This document shows positions 25,847 to 34,814 of a stretch of 64,000 nt of DNA, in pieces (position 1 is the stretch's first letter; the number at the start of each line of letters is the position of its first letter). The notes beneath the pieces are model-generated. The model saw only the letters and a list, made by a program, of their open reading frames with translations, was not told where the DNA came from and ran no database searches. Source of the stretch: Armatimonadota bacterium (lineage in GTDB: Bacteria; Armatimonadota; UBA5829; JAUSEB01); assembly GCA_030649165.1 (NCBI GenBank), contig JAUSGG010000056.1, positions 1 to 64,000 on the forward strand. Direction: 5' to 3'. A program made the position numbers and the translations under genes.

Positions 25847-27820
25847 CTAGCCGAACGCCCCGCCGGACGCGACAGCCGTTATCCTTCGCTCTATGAAAAC
25901 ACTACCGCCGTCGGAGGCGGCGCCGGAGCGGTCGTCGCGGAGGACGGTTACCTCCGGAGCCTGAGCGCCGGATTCGACCGCCCGTTCGAGCGCCCGGGCG
26001 CGGGATATCTCCATCGCTTTCTCCGTTGCAGGCTCCAGCTCGCGGAACAGCATCCGCTCTCCGCTGCCGTGCAGGGTGAATGTGCCGTCGAGCGTCGGGG
26101 AAATTGTTATCTCCTCCCGCACGACCACGCGGCTGCCTATCGCGCCTATCGCGTTCGCAACGTCCGCGTGCTCTGGGACGATAATCTCCACACCCAGACG
26201 CTCCCCGACACCGGAGACCAGCGCCTCGGCAGGCGCGCCGATGGCCACTATCGGCCTTCGGATGGAGAGACGCACGTCGAGGCCGTCGCCTTCGCCCGCA
26301 AATGCCTTATCGATCAGGAACCCCCACGATTTGGGCAAATCGTGCAACTTGTGGTTCTCCCAGGAGACTTCCCGCCGCACTATCTCCTCAAACAGCCTGC
26401 GCGTCACCGCCCGCATTGCGAGTTCGATGATTTCCTCCGGGGAGCGGCCGAACATCGTGGAGAATATCCCCAGGGCGCGTGTCGCGGCGTCAACGTTCCA
26501 CGTGGTGAACTGACCCGTAACGTGCAGCAGGTCGGTCGGGGTGAGCGCCGATCTCTTGACCGCCCCGACCGCCTCCAGCCGCGAGACCGGCAGCAGCGAC
26601 GCGTCGTGCATTTTCAACTCCTTCGCCGCTACGGTCGCGGGAATTGGCCCGCCGCGCAGCAGATCGATCAACCTGCGCTCGGAGCGAGTGGCGTCGGGCA
26701 GCGTGTCGCTTGCGAGGACCAGCACGTCCATAGCGGAGGCGTCGTACGCCCCCGCATGCCGCCGGACGTCAAACGCGGTCAGGAAGTCCTCGACGCTCTT
26801 GTGCTCGTGGGCAAGATACGCCAGCGGGATATTGCGCACGGGACCAATCCTGATCTTCCGGTCGCGCGTGAAGTCTATCCGGCTGTCGCCGCCAAGGCCG
26901 ACGGTCAGGATATCCGCCACGTCCACGTTCATCACGTAAGGGCCTACACGCGCTCCGTCGGGAGAAACCGCCACCTGGCCGTTTTGGATAATCGCGCAAT
27001 CGGTCGTGGTCCCGCCGATGTCGAGGACCAGGGCGTCTTCCAACCCTGTCAATATCCGTGCTCCGCTGACGCTGGCGGCGGGACCGGACAGGACGGTCTC
27101 GATGGGTCTTGCCCGTGCGACGCTCTCCTCGACCGGCGTACCGTCACCTTTGACGACCATGAGCCTTCCGGATACGCCGAAATCCTCCAGGGCGTTCCGC
27201 ACCGAGGCGATGAGGTCCCTGATCACCGGCAGCAGCTTCGCGTTCGCAACGGCCGTCTGCGCGCCGCGCACCGCGTTGAGCCTGCGGCTAAGCTCGTGGG
27301 CGCAGACCAGGGGAACGTCACACATCTCCGAGGCGATCTCCCGGACCCGGTTGGCCTGCTCAGGGTTGCGGACCATGGCGTATCCCGCAACGACCAGCGC
27401 CGCGCACCGCTCCCGCGCTACGAGATGCTCGACCGCTTCCCTGCAAGCGTCCTCGTCCAGCGGTTGGAGTATCTGGCCGGTGATCGCGGTGGCGCCGGGG
27501 ATTTCCACGCACGGCTCGTGGCCGATCTGTTTGGCGAACCAGTCCCACGGGGAAAGCACGATCAGCCCAACCTTATGACCGCGACCTTCGACAACTGAGT
27601 TGGTCGCCAGGGTGGTCGAAAGGGATGTCACCCCCGCCCTGGCCAAAAGCTCCCGCGGGAGCCGGCCCAGCGCTTCGCGGATTCCCTCGACCAGGTTGTG
27701 GTAGGTCGTAAGGGCCTTGGCTTTGGCGAGGAGCCGCGTGGTCGCCATATCGCAGAGCACGGCGTCGGTGTAGGTCCCGCCCGCGTCTATTCCGAGGCCG
27801 ATTGTGGATCTAATAGACAT
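25847..27820 (-). CDS. Hydantoinase/oxoprolinase family protein, HyuA-like subunit
   Basis: 657 residues. N-terminal ATP-site motif GIDAGGTYTDAV, STTLATNSVVEG, and a second nucleotide-site motif VLDIGGTTTDCA (about residue 275). HyuA proteins are ASKHA-fold ATPases that open hydantoin, oxoproline or acetone-like substrates, normally with a HyuB partner. No hyuB is present here; single HyuA-like proteins exist whose role is not settled. Its start overlaps the end of the upstream NmrA-like gene by 11 bp, so the two are coupled. Confidence 0.88.
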   Translation of the reverse strand: MSIRSTIGLGIDAGGTYTDAVLCDMATTRLLAKAKALTTYHNLVEGIREALGRLPRELLARAGVTSLSTTLATNSVVEGRGHKVGLIVLSPWDWFAKQIGHEPCVEIPGATAITGQILQPLDEDACREAVEHLVARERCAALVVAGYAMVRNPEQANRVREIASEMCDVPLVCAHELSRRLNAVRGAQTAVANAKLLPVIRDLIASVRNALEDFGVSGRLMVVKGDGTPVEESVARARPIETVLSGPAASVSGARILTGLEDALVLDIGGTTTDCAIIQNGQVAVSPDGARVGPYVMNVDVADILTVGLGGDSRIDFTRDRKIRIGPVRNIPLAYLAHEHKSVEDFLTAFDVRRHAGAYDASAMDVLVLASDTLPDATRSERRLIDLLRGGPIPATVAAKELKMHDASLLPVSRLEAVGAVKRSALTPTDLLHVTGQFTTWNVDAATRALGIFSTMFGRSPEEIIELAMRAVTRRLFEEIVRREVSWENHKLHDLPKSWGFLIDKAFAGEGDGLDVRLSIRRPIVAIGAPAEALVSGVGERLGVEIIVPEHADVANAIGAIGSRVVVREEITISPTLDGTFTLHGSGERMLFRELEPATEKAMEISRARALERAVESGAQAPEVTVLRDDRSGAASDGGSVFIERRITAVASGGAFG

Positions 27821-28673
27821 GATCTAAGAAGACTTCTATCAGTTCAGCGGCGAAGCTCTTGAAGTCTCTGGCAGGGTGGCCAACAACTTCGCGCTGGGCG
27901 GCCAACTCCTCCGAGGTCGCCCTGAGGCCGTGGTCTTTGAAATAGTCGCTCATAGCTGGGAAGTCCTCGACCATCCACTCAGGCGTTCCCACGGAAGGCT
28001 CCCATTCGTCCAAACTTTCGCCGATGTACCGGACTTTCCGGCCTAGAACGCGGCTGTATATTTCGGCGGCGCGCTCGCCGGTGAGGGCTTCCGGCCCGTG
28101 CAGCGAACAGGTCTTGTTCTCGCAGCCCGAACCGAGAAGCGCATTAACGGTGGCGTCGGCGATATCGCGAACGTCCACCCGGTTGATTCCCACGTTTCCG
28201 AGAGGCTGGGGATAGATTCCGAGTTCCACGATCTCTCGCCGGAAGAACCTGTCGTTCTGATAGAAGTTGTTCGGCTGCAGAATTGTATGCGGAATCCCTG
28301 ATTCTCGAATCGCTTGCTCGATAGGAACCTTACCGCCGAGGCCCGGAACCTCCGCGCCCAGGTCGGTCCTGGCGACGGAGATGTAGACAATCCGGCGCGC
28401 GCCAGCGGCTTTCGCCGCTTCGACCGCGCCAAGTCCCATTGAGACTACATCCGGGCCGTCAGGAACCACGAGGAAAACGCCGTCAACCCCGCTGAGCGGG
28501 GCCGCCAGCGTTTCGGGCCGCGCCAGGTCCCCGCGAACGATCTCGACGCCAGATGGAAATACCGCCGTGTCTCCGCGGGCCATTGCCCGAACGTCCGCCC
28601 CGCGATCGAGCAAACCCCGCACGACTTCAGCGCCGACCGTTCCGGTTCCGCCGATAACCAGGACCTTCCCCAC
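27810..28673 (-). CDS. NmrA-like NAD(P)-binding protein (atypical SDR)
   Basis: 287 residues. Rossmann motif GGTGTVGAEVV at residues 8-18, then RGDLARPETL and YISVARTD, typical of NmrA/HSCARG-like atypical short-chain dehydrogenases. The usual YxxxK active pair is not evident, so it may sense the NAD(P) redox state or act as a reductase. It is the first gene of the short minus-strand operon with hyuA and the isochorismatase-like gene. Confidence 0.88.
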   Translation of the reverse strand: MGKVLVIGGTGTVGAEVVRGLLDRGADVRAMARGDTAVFPSGVEIVRGDLARPETLAAPLSGVDGVFLVVPDGPDVVSMGLGAVEAAKAAGARRIVYISVARTDLGAEVPGLGGKVPIEQAIRESGIPHTILQPNNFYQNDRFFRREIVELGIYPQPLGNVGINRVDVRDIADATVNALLGSGCENKTCSLHGPEALTGERAAEIYSRVLGRKVRYIGESLDEWEPSVGTPEWMVEDFPAMSDYFKDHGLRATSEELAAQREVVGHPARDFKSFAAELIEVFLDHVY

Positions 28674-28718
28674 GTTTCCCGGTTTCCTTCCTTTCTTCCT
28701 TTCCTCGCAAAAAGACGG

Positions 28719-30026
28719 CTACGGATTCGCCGGCGTCGTCTTCGTCAGCGGGACCCTGCCCCGAAACATCTTTGTCCCGTAGCCCGTCAGGCGCAGGTAC
28801 CAGTCCGAGGGCTTGCCTTCGTAGGTGGCCATGTAGATGCCTACCGGCGGGTCGTTTGTTACCTTGAATATGGCGGTTCCTTCGTCTACCTCGTCGAACA
28901 TGGCGATGTAGATCGTATCTACCTTCTGCTCTGTCGCTGTCACGAACTGCTCCCAGAGGAAATCGCCGCCGCGGCGGGACAACGGGTGGCCGGCCCCCTG
29001 GGGATTTCCATACGCCCGCTGGAGGTTGTCCCACGTAAACCCGGGATAGATCACAGGCATATACATAATGCCGAGCTTGCGGCACTCTTTCAGGTCATCG
29101 GCCCAATAGCTGGTCGACGCCATAGAAAACTTGTTGTCGGCGGACATCGTGCTGTTGCCGGGATTCCAGGGCGTAATAGCGTTGAAGCGCCTGTAGATTG
29201 CAGGCCAGCCAGCCCAGTCAGCGTCGTTTATGCTCCGCCACCACCATGCGCCGCTGCAGACCAGGAAAGTCCCGTATTTGGGGTCATTCTTGAAGAAGTC
29301 GATGATCTTGTTCGCCGTCTCGGCCGGGAACCGCTCGGGATAGAAGCCGAACAACTGCAGGACGGGTTTGCCGTTGTGATGCAGGTATCTCTTGTCCTTC
29401 GTGATCTTCATCCGGTCCACGAGGAACTTCCAGTCGTTTACCATCCAGTCGTACAGCTTCTCCGTCGGCGTGCCGGACATATCGTAGGTTATGGAAAACA
29501 CCCGGCCGTGCCTATTTGCCGAGTTACGAGCTTGCGCAAGCATTCCGCTCGCGGAAGGCGGATTCTCCAACCCGCAGACGAAACGCTGGACATAAACTCC
29601 GTCTATGCCGTATTCCCGCATCCACTTGAAGTGGACATCCATCGTCGCCGGTCTTGCCGAGCTGAACAGATAAGCCTGTCTGCCGTCCTTATGCTTCAGC
29701 CCCGCGACCGGCATCCATTCCGATTTGGGGTAGTCGGTCATGTCCGGCCAATAATCCACGGTCACACTGTTCGCGAGCACCTTTTCCGCATTCATGCTCC
29801 AGTGGATATAGCGATTTGCCGGCCCGTCGCCCGGCGTGCTGAACCAGCCCTGATACCCGCACATCACCTTGCCCTTGAGCGTAGTGGCGTCAACATCGTT
29901 TCTGCTCGGACCCTTGTACGGGGCAAGCTCCGGCGACAGCTTCGCCCCCTCATCCGCCGCCAGACAAGGCAAAACAATACCCACAACCAAAACCACCGCC
30001 AACAACAGCATGCAAATCCTCATCAA
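28719..30026 (-). CDS. Secreted glycoside hydrolase-like protein (GH71/GH99-type)
   Basis: 435 residues with a signal peptide (about 1-23, CLA). Segments VMCGYQGWFSTPGDG, DYGVYVQRF-like GIDGVYVQRF and the late IYIAMFDEVDEGTAIF match the GH71/99-like proteins often annotated as xylosidase/arabinosidase in soil bacteria. GH99 enzymes are endo-alpha-mannosidases and GH71 alpha-1,3-glucanases; which, if either, applies cannot be told. The two other glycosidases in the window are also exported. Confidence 0.85.
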   Translation of the reverse strand: MMRICMLLLAVVLVVGIVLPCLAADEGAKLSPELAPYKGPSRNDVDATTLKGKVMCGYQGWFSTPGDGPANRYIHWSMNAEKVLANSVTVDYWPDMTDYPKSEWMPVAGLKHKDGRQAYLFSSARPATMDVHFKWMREYGIDGVYVQRFVCGLENPPSASGMLAQARNSANRHGRVFSITYDMSGTPTEKLYDWMVNDWKFLVDRMKITKDKRYLHHNGKPVLQLFGFYPERFPAETANKIIDFFKNDPKYGTFLVCSGAWWWRSINDADWAGWPAIYRRFNAITPWNPGNSTMSADNKFSMASTSYWADDLKECRKLGIMYMPVIYPGFTWDNLQRAYGNPQGAGHPLSRRGGDFLWEQFVTATEQKVDTIYIAMFDEVDEGTAIFKVTNDPPVGIYMATYEGKPSDWYLRLTGYGTKMFRGRVPLTKTTPANP

Positions 30027-30063
30027 AAACAGCCTCCAATCGTCTCGTACATAAACCCACCAA

Positions 30064-30100
30064 ATCCCCCCTCCTCTTAGGAGGGGGTTAGGGGGAGGTC
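30064..30100. repeat. CCCCCTCCT hairpin repeat, single arm
   Basis: ccccctcctcttAGGAGGGGG followed by ttagggggaggt. One copy of the second hairpin of the double-hairpin unit, lying between the GH71/99-like gene and hisF. Confidence 0.8.
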
Positions 30101-30146
30101 ACCCATCGCTCAGTCCTCATCGCCACTCTCCACTCTCAACTCTCCC

Positions 30147-30923
30147 TCACCACTTCTTCCTCACCGGCACGCCCGCCGCGGCCAATTCCGCTTTTATCTG
30201 CGCTATCGTATATTCGCCGGTGTGGATCATGCTGGCAATGATGGCCGCATCCGCCCGGCCCTGGTTGAACACGTCGACCAAATGCTGGGGCGTTCCTGCT
30301 CCTCCCGACGCAACAACCGGAATGCGCACCGCGGTAGAGATCATACTCGTCAGGTTCAACTCGAAGCCGTCTCTCGTCCCGTCCGCGTCCACGGAGTTGA
30401 CGACGATCTCGCCGACGCCCAACTCCTCGGCGCGTTTGGCCCATTCAAGAGCGTCGAGTCCGGTGCGCTCGCGGAATCCGCGAATAGTGACCTCGTAGCC
30501 GCTCGGAAAGGCGGCCCCGTCGGTTCTGACGGGATCCATCCCGAGCACTATACACTGCGAGCCGAATACCTTTGCGCCTTCGGCGATAATGGCCGGGTTG
30601 GTCACCGCAAGCGAATTGACCGAAACCTTCTCCGCGCCTGCCAGGAGCGCGCGGTACATATCGTCCAGCGTCTCGATTCCGCCGCCGACCGCAAATGGTA
30701 TGCGAACGGCCCGCGCGACCTCACGGACCATCTCTATGTCGATCGGCCGCCTTTCGGCGGAGGCGGTGATGTCGTAGAAGACGAGCTCGTCGCAGCCGCC
30801 GTCGCTGTAGGCCACCGCCATCTCCACGGGATCGCCGAGGTCGATATTGTTCTGGAATTTGACGCCCTTGGTGACCTTCTTGTTTCTCACATCCAGGCAC
30901 GGGATGATGCGTTTGGTCAGCAT
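30147..30923 (-). CDS. hisF: Imidazole glycerol phosphate synthase, cyclase subunit
   Basis: 258 residues, the normal HisF length. A TIM barrel with the two catalytic aspartates in PCLDV (residue 11) and in GMDPVRT (about 130); phosphate-binding segments GGGIET and ASGGAGT are present. It uses ammonia from HisH to make imidazole glycerol phosphate and AICAR in histidine synthesis. The ATG at 30923 lies inside the last codons of hisH (AAATGCTGA), so the two are tightly coupled. No other his genes are in the window. Confidence 0.96.
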   Translation of the reverse strand: MLTKRIIPCLDVRNKKVTKGVKFQNNIDLGDPVEMAVAYSDGGCDELVFYDITASAERRPIDIEMVREVARAVRIPFAVGGGIETLDDMYRALLAGAEKVSVNSLAVTNPAIIAEGAKVFGSQCIVLGMDPVRTDGAAFPSGYEVTIRGFRERTGLDALEWAKRAEELGVGEIVVNSVDADGTRDGFELNLTSMISTAVRIPVVASGGAGTPQHLVDVFNQGRADAAIIASMIHTGEYTIAQIKAELAAAGVPVRKKW

Positions 30924-31540
30924 TTTCCGTCCCACCGGCTGAAGTTGTCGAGAAGTTTGAGGCCGATCCTCCCTGAGCGTTCGGGGTGGAACTGGGTGGC
31001 GAAGAGGCTGCCTTTGCCGACTACCGACGCGAACCTGAGGTCAGCGTAATCTGTTTCGCCCAGGATGTAGGACGCGTCGGACGGCGCGGGATAATAGCTG
31101 TGTACGAAGTAGAACTCGCTCCCGTCCTCGATCCCCTCGAACAACGGGTGCGCGACGCGCTGTTCGACGGTGTTCCAGCCCATCTGCGGGATTTTGCACA
31201 TCGGGTCTGACGGCGTGAAGCGCTTGACGGTCCCCGGCACGAGCCCGACGCACGGCACGCCGCCGTCTTCTTCGGTGGACTCGAAAATCACCTGCGTGCC
31301 GAGGCAAATGCCCAGGAACGGCGTCCCATTGGACACGACGCTCCGCAGCGGTTCCAGCAATTGCCGCTCGCGCAGGTTCCTCATAGCCTCGGCCGCCGCG
31401 CCGACGCCGGGGAAGATCACGCGCTCCGCCGCGAGTATGCGCGAGGGGTCGCTGGTGACCTCGCACGCCGCGCCGATGGCCTCTAAAGCCAGGCGGACGC
31501 TGGTCAGATTCCCAGCATTGTAGTCGATAATGGCGATCAC
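30917..31540 (-). CDS. hisH: Imidazole glycerol phosphate synthase, glutaminase subunit
   Basis: 207 residues from the GTG at 31540. Class-I glutamine amidotransferase with Cys nucleophile in GICLGTQ (about 80) and the His-Glu pair in QFHPERS (about 187). The N-terminus VIAIIDYNAGN is typical. It hydrolyses glutamine and channels ammonia to HisF. The longer open frame to 31660 reads through repeats and was not used. Divergent from ade. Confidence 0.95.
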   Translation of the reverse strand: MIAIIDYNAGNLTSVRLALEAIGAACEVTSDPSRILAAERVIFPGVGAAAEAMRNLRERQLLEPLRSVVSNGTPFLGICLGTQVIFESTEEDGGVPCVGLVPGTVKRFTPSDPMCKIPQMGWNTVEQRVAHPLFEGIEDGSEFYFVHSYYPAPSDASYILGETDYADLRFASVVGKGSLFATQFHPERSGRIGLKLLDNFSRWDGKC

Positions 31541-31621
31541 ATATTCGATACTACCTGAAAAGCGGGGGTTCGGCAAGGGTGGCCTTTGGACCGGCCGGAC
31601 CCGTCCGACCCACCGCCTCGG

Positions 31622-31757
31622 GTAAGAGTTCAGGAATGGGTAGAATTGTATCACCCTCACCCTAACCCTCTCCCGTCAAGGGAGAGGGGATTACGCTCGT
31701 CTTCTTCCGAGGACGGAGGAATAACGACCGACAGTCTACCTAATCGTGAACAGTTAC
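31622..31757. repeat. Inverted-repeat element C (GTAAGAGTTCAGGAAT ends, CCCTCTCCC cargo)
   Basis: Left end GTAAGAGTTCAGGAAT (31622-31637). A degenerate right end, ATCGTGAACAGTTACC, lies near 31743-31757. The cargo is ccctcaccctaaccCTCTCCCgtcaaGGGAGAGGGG. It lies in the 327-bp divergent gap between hisH and ade, so their promoters must sit in the remaining sequence on either side. Confidence 0.7.
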
Positions 31758-31867
31758 CGCCTCGGCGGCACACGGACTTTCGCCTCCGTTTCAGCCCCTG
31801 CAAGTGGGGTATACCAAATGTAGAGTCTGTGTGTCTGTGTGTTCGGGCTGGAGGGGTAGTTTTCGGT

Positions 31868-33637
31868 ATGGATGAGTTCAGCAAGGTCGCTGAGACTGCC
31901 CGCCTGGTGGCTGTCGCCCGCGGACAGGAGAAGGCCGACCTGGCGATCCGCGGCGGGCGGATCGTAAATGTTTTTACCGAAGAGATATATGCCGCTGATA
32001 TCGCGATCCGCGGCGAGCGCATAGCGGGAATAGGTTCGTACAGGGGCAAAGAGGAGATAGACGCCTCGGGACTCACCTTGATTCCCGGGCTAATAGACGG
32101 GCACCTTCACCTGGAGAGTTCGCTTCTGACACCGGCGGAGTTCGCGCGGTTCGTACTGCCTTTTGGCACGACTGCCGTGGTGATAGATCCGCACGAGATC
32201 GCAAACGTCGCGGGCGCGGAAGGCGTTCGGCAAATGCTGGCGGCGAGCGCGGAGTTGCCGGTGACCTTCTACATCATGATACCTTCCTGCGTGCCGGCGT
32301 CCCGGCTCGAAACCGCCGGCGGGGAGATCACCGCGGAAGACATAGCCGAGCTGGAAATGGACTCGCGCGCGCTGGGGCTTGCGGAGGTGATGGACTATCC
32401 CGCCGTGCTGGAGGCCGATCCGGAAGTTCTGTTCAAGATAGCGGCCGGCAGTCGCAAGGTGGTGGATGGACACGCGCCGGGGGTGGTTGGGCCGGACCTT
32501 CAGGCGTACGTCGCCGCCGGAATGGGATCGGACCACGAGACCGTGACCACCGAAGAAGCCGTCGAGAAGCTGCGGGCCGGTATGCGACTGATGATCCGGG
32601 AGGGATCGGTCGCAAAGAATCTCGATACCCTCCTGCCGCTGGTGAACCGCAATAACGTGGACCGATGTCTCTTTGTGACGGACGATCTGCTGCCGTCGGA
32701 CATCCGGGAAAAGGGGCATATCGACCACCTCCTCCGACGGGCGGTGGCCGGGGGAATCGATCCGATTTGGGCGGTGAAGATGGCGACGTTGAATACGGCG
32801 AGCTACTTCGGACTTAGGGACGCGGGCGCGCTGGGTCCGGGACTCAAGGCCGACGTAGTCGCGGTTGAGGATTTGCGCGAGTTCAAGACCCGGTTTGTCG
32901 TCAAAAGGGGCCGCCTGGCATACGCGGAGGGCCGGATTCTTGCGCGAAACTCTCGCCGGAGCAAGTTCTCCAACGACCTGTTACACACCGTCCGTATAGA
33001 CGCGCTCAGGCTGGACGATATCCGCATACCGGCGAAGCGCGGCCTGTGCCGCATCATCGAGGTGGTTCCCGGCCAGATAGTCACGGAGGAGCTTCTGGCG
33101 CAGCCGACTTCGCTGTTCGGGTGGGTCGTGGCGGACGTGCATCGCGACATCCTGAAGATAGTCGTGGTGGAGCGGCATCAGGCTTCGGGAAGAGTCGCGG
33201 CCGGCTTGATAACCGGATTCGGCCTGCAGCGCGGGGCAATAGCCAGTTCGGTTGCTCACGACGCCCATAACATCGTCGCGGTGGGCGCGGACGATGAGGA
33301 TATTCTGACCGCGATAAGCGAGGTCGCCAGGATGCAGGGCGGCCTGGCCGTGAGCGCCGGCGGAACGGTCATGGAATCGCTGCCTCTTCCGGTGGCCGGC
33401 CTGATGTCCACGAAGCCGGCTCGCGAGGTCGTCGCGGGTCTGCGCCGGGTGGAACTGGCCGCGTTCAACCTCGGCGCGGTTCCGCGCCGGCCGTTCATGA
33501 CGCTGTCGTTCATGTGCCTTTCGGTCATCCCGAAACTCAAACTCACTGACAGGGGACTGGTCGATGTCAAAGCCGGCGAGATCGTCGATCTCTACGCGGA
33601 CACCTCGGGCTGGGCTGAGAGAGCTGCTGCGATCTGA
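31868..33637 (+). CDS. ade: Adenine deaminase
   Basis: 589 residues, usual for bacterial Ade. Amidohydrolase metal motifs GLIDGHLHLES (about 70) and VIDPHEIANV, VDGHAPG, and a late FVTDD. The C-terminal domain has HDAHNIVAVG and SAGGTVMESLPLPVAGLMS, which separate Ade from other amidohydrolases. It converts adenine to hypoxanthine, which the next gene can salvage. The ATG at 31868 is chosen; GGAGGGG lies about 11 bases upstream. It overlaps hpt by 74 nt. Confidence 0.95.
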   Translation: MDEFSKVAETARLVAVARGQEKADLAIRGGRIVNVFTEEIYAADIAIRGERIAGIGSYRGKEEIDASGLTLIPGLIDGHLHLESSLLTPAEFARFVLPFGTTAVVIDPHEIANVAGAEGVRQMLAASAELPVTFYIMIPSCVPASRLETAGGEITAEDIAELEMDSRALGLAEVMDYPAVLEADPEVLFKIAAGSRKVVDGHAPGVVGPDLQAYVAAGMGSDHETVTTEEAVEKLRAGMRLMIREGSVAKNLDTLLPLVNRNNVDRCLFVTDDLLPSDIREKGHIDHLLRRAVAGGIDPIWAVKMATLNTASYFGLRDAGALGPGLKADVVAVEDLREFKTRFVVKRGRLAYAEGRILARNSRRSKFSNDLLHTVRIDALRLDDIRIPAKRGLCRIIEVVPGQIVTEELLAQPTSLFGWVVADVHRDILKIVVVERHQASGRVAAGLITGFGLQRGAIASSVAHDAHNIVAVGADDEDILTAISEVARMQGGLAVSAGGTVMESLPLPVAGLMSTKPAREVVAGLRRVELAAFNLGAVPRRPFMTLSFMCLSVIPKLKLTDRGLVDVKAGEIVDLYADTSGWAERAAAI

Positions 33638-34163
33638 CGAGATCGAAGAGCGCGTGCGGGATTTGGCCGCCGAAATAGCCCGGGACTACTCTGACAGCTC
33701 TCCATTGATGATTGCGGTCCTGAAGGGGGCGTTCGTGTTTCTGAGCGACCTGATCAGGCATATCGACGCGCCGGTCGAGATCGACTTCATCCGATTGGCG
33801 AGTTACGGGTCGGGGACAATTCCAGGAGAACTACAGGTTATATCGGACATCACGACACCCGTCGCGGGGCGGGACGTGCTGATAGTGGAGGACATCGTCG
33901 ATACGGGCCGCTCGCTCGATCTGCTCGTCCGAATGCTCAAGGACCGGGGAGCGAAATCGGTGCGCATTTGCGCGCTGCTGGACAAGCCCTACAGGCGCGT
34001 CGTTGACATTCCGCTCGACTACGTGGGTTTCAACATTCCCGATGTGTTTGTGGTGGGGTACGGAATAGACCTCGGCGAGCGGCACAGGGAGCTTCCGGAC
34101 ATATACGCGGTGGAGCAGGGGGAGGCGAGTTCTGAGCGCTCAGAACTCAGCGCTCAGAACTGA
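33564..34163 (+). CDS. hpt: Hypoxanthine-guanine phosphoribosyltransferase
   Basis: 199 residues. PRPP-binding motif VLIVEDIVDTGRSL (about 105-118), with the FIRLASYG segment upstream and VGYGIDLGERHRELPDIY at the C-terminus, all typical of Hpt. It turns hypoxanthine and PRPP into IMP. The first 17 residues (before LRELL) are read from inside the end of ade and exceed the family norm, so a later non-ATG start (CTG near 33612) is possible. The last eleven residues are encoded by a palindromic repeat and overlap the convergent pncA-like gene. Confidence 0.93.
   Translation: MSKPARSSISTRTPRAGLRELLRSDEIEERVRDLAAEIARDYSDSSPLMIAVLKGAFVFLSDLIRHIDAPVEIDFIRLASYGSGTIPGELQVISDITTPVAGRDVLIVEDIVDTGRSLDLLVRMLKDRGAKSVRICALLDKPYRRVVDIPLDYVGFNIPDVFVVGYGIDLGERHRELPDIYAVEQGEASSERSELSAQN
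34128..34147. repeat. 20-bp perfect palindrome shared by two convergent gene ends
   Basis: AGTTCTGAGCGCTCAGAACT, followed by a second partial copy (cagcgctcagaactga). It encodes the C-terminal tail of hpt and reaches into the stop and last codons of the pncA-like gene on the other strand. It might act as a two-way transcript-end hairpin, although no T-run follows. Confidence 0.75.
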
Positions 34164-34766
34164 CGCCCTGCGCAGTTCGTGCTTGACTTCATCAAAGACC
34201 GCTGGGCGCGCGCCGGCCTCGACCATCCGGCGGATGGCTGCCTGCGAGTCGCCGGGTCTCACGTCGATACCTCTGATCGCGTCGGTCAGGAGGATCACCT
34301 CGAACCCTTGCGAGAGGGCGTCAAGAGTAGTGGCGCGGACACAATAGTCGGTCGCCAGGCCTCCTATGTAGAGACCCGTTATCCCCCTGCTCCGAAGGGA
34401 CGTGGAGAAGTCCGCGCCATCTTCGTCGCGGCCCTCGAAGCTCGAATAGCCCTGCTCGCTAGGGCCAATACCGGCGGATACGACGCGCGCGTCAGCGGGA
34501 AGCTTGAGGTCCGGGTGAAACTCCGCGCCGGGGGAACTCTGAACGCAGTGCGGCGGCCAAAGACCGCCGTATTGCTTGAAGTGACTCGTCTTCTCGGGAT
34601 GCCAATCGCGGGTGGCGTATATCGGCAGTCCGGACTCTTTGAAGAGCTCGATGTACTCGTTAAAGACCGGCACAACGGCGTCACCGTCCGAGACGGGGAG
34701 CGCGCCTCCCTCGCAGAAGTCCCGCTGCACGTCTATGATTATCAGGGCCCTTCCGGCCATTGTCAT
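34140..34766 (-). CDS. Nicotinamidase/isochorismatase-family protein (PncA-like)
   Basis: 208 residues. Catalytic Asp in IIIDVQRDF (about 11), metal-site Asp-His in TRDWHPE, and nucleophile Cys in GLATDYCV (about 148). The overall order matches nicotinamidase, which makes nicotinic acid for NAD salvage. One residue is odd: the catalytic Lys expected in a KG..P..D.YS.F-type segment is replaced by Ala (VVSAGIGPSEQGYSSF). Activity may therefore be altered. The ATG at 34766 has AAGGTG upstream. It overlaps hpt convergently by 24 bp. Confidence 0.88.
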   Translation of the reverse strand: MTMAGRALIIIDVQRDFCEGGALPVSDGDAVVPVFNEYIELFKESGLPIYATRDWHPEKTSHFKQYGGLWPPHCVQSSPGAEFHPDLKLPADARVVSAGIGPSEQGYSSFEGRDEDGADFSTSLRSRGITGLYIGGLATDYCVRATTLDALSQGFEVILLTDAIRGIDVRPGDSQAAIRRMVEAGARPAVFDEVKHELRRASVLSAEF

Positions 34767-34814
34767 CGCGCACCTTTCGTATAATACTTACCCAGCCCGG
34801 GCATACACCGCCCA

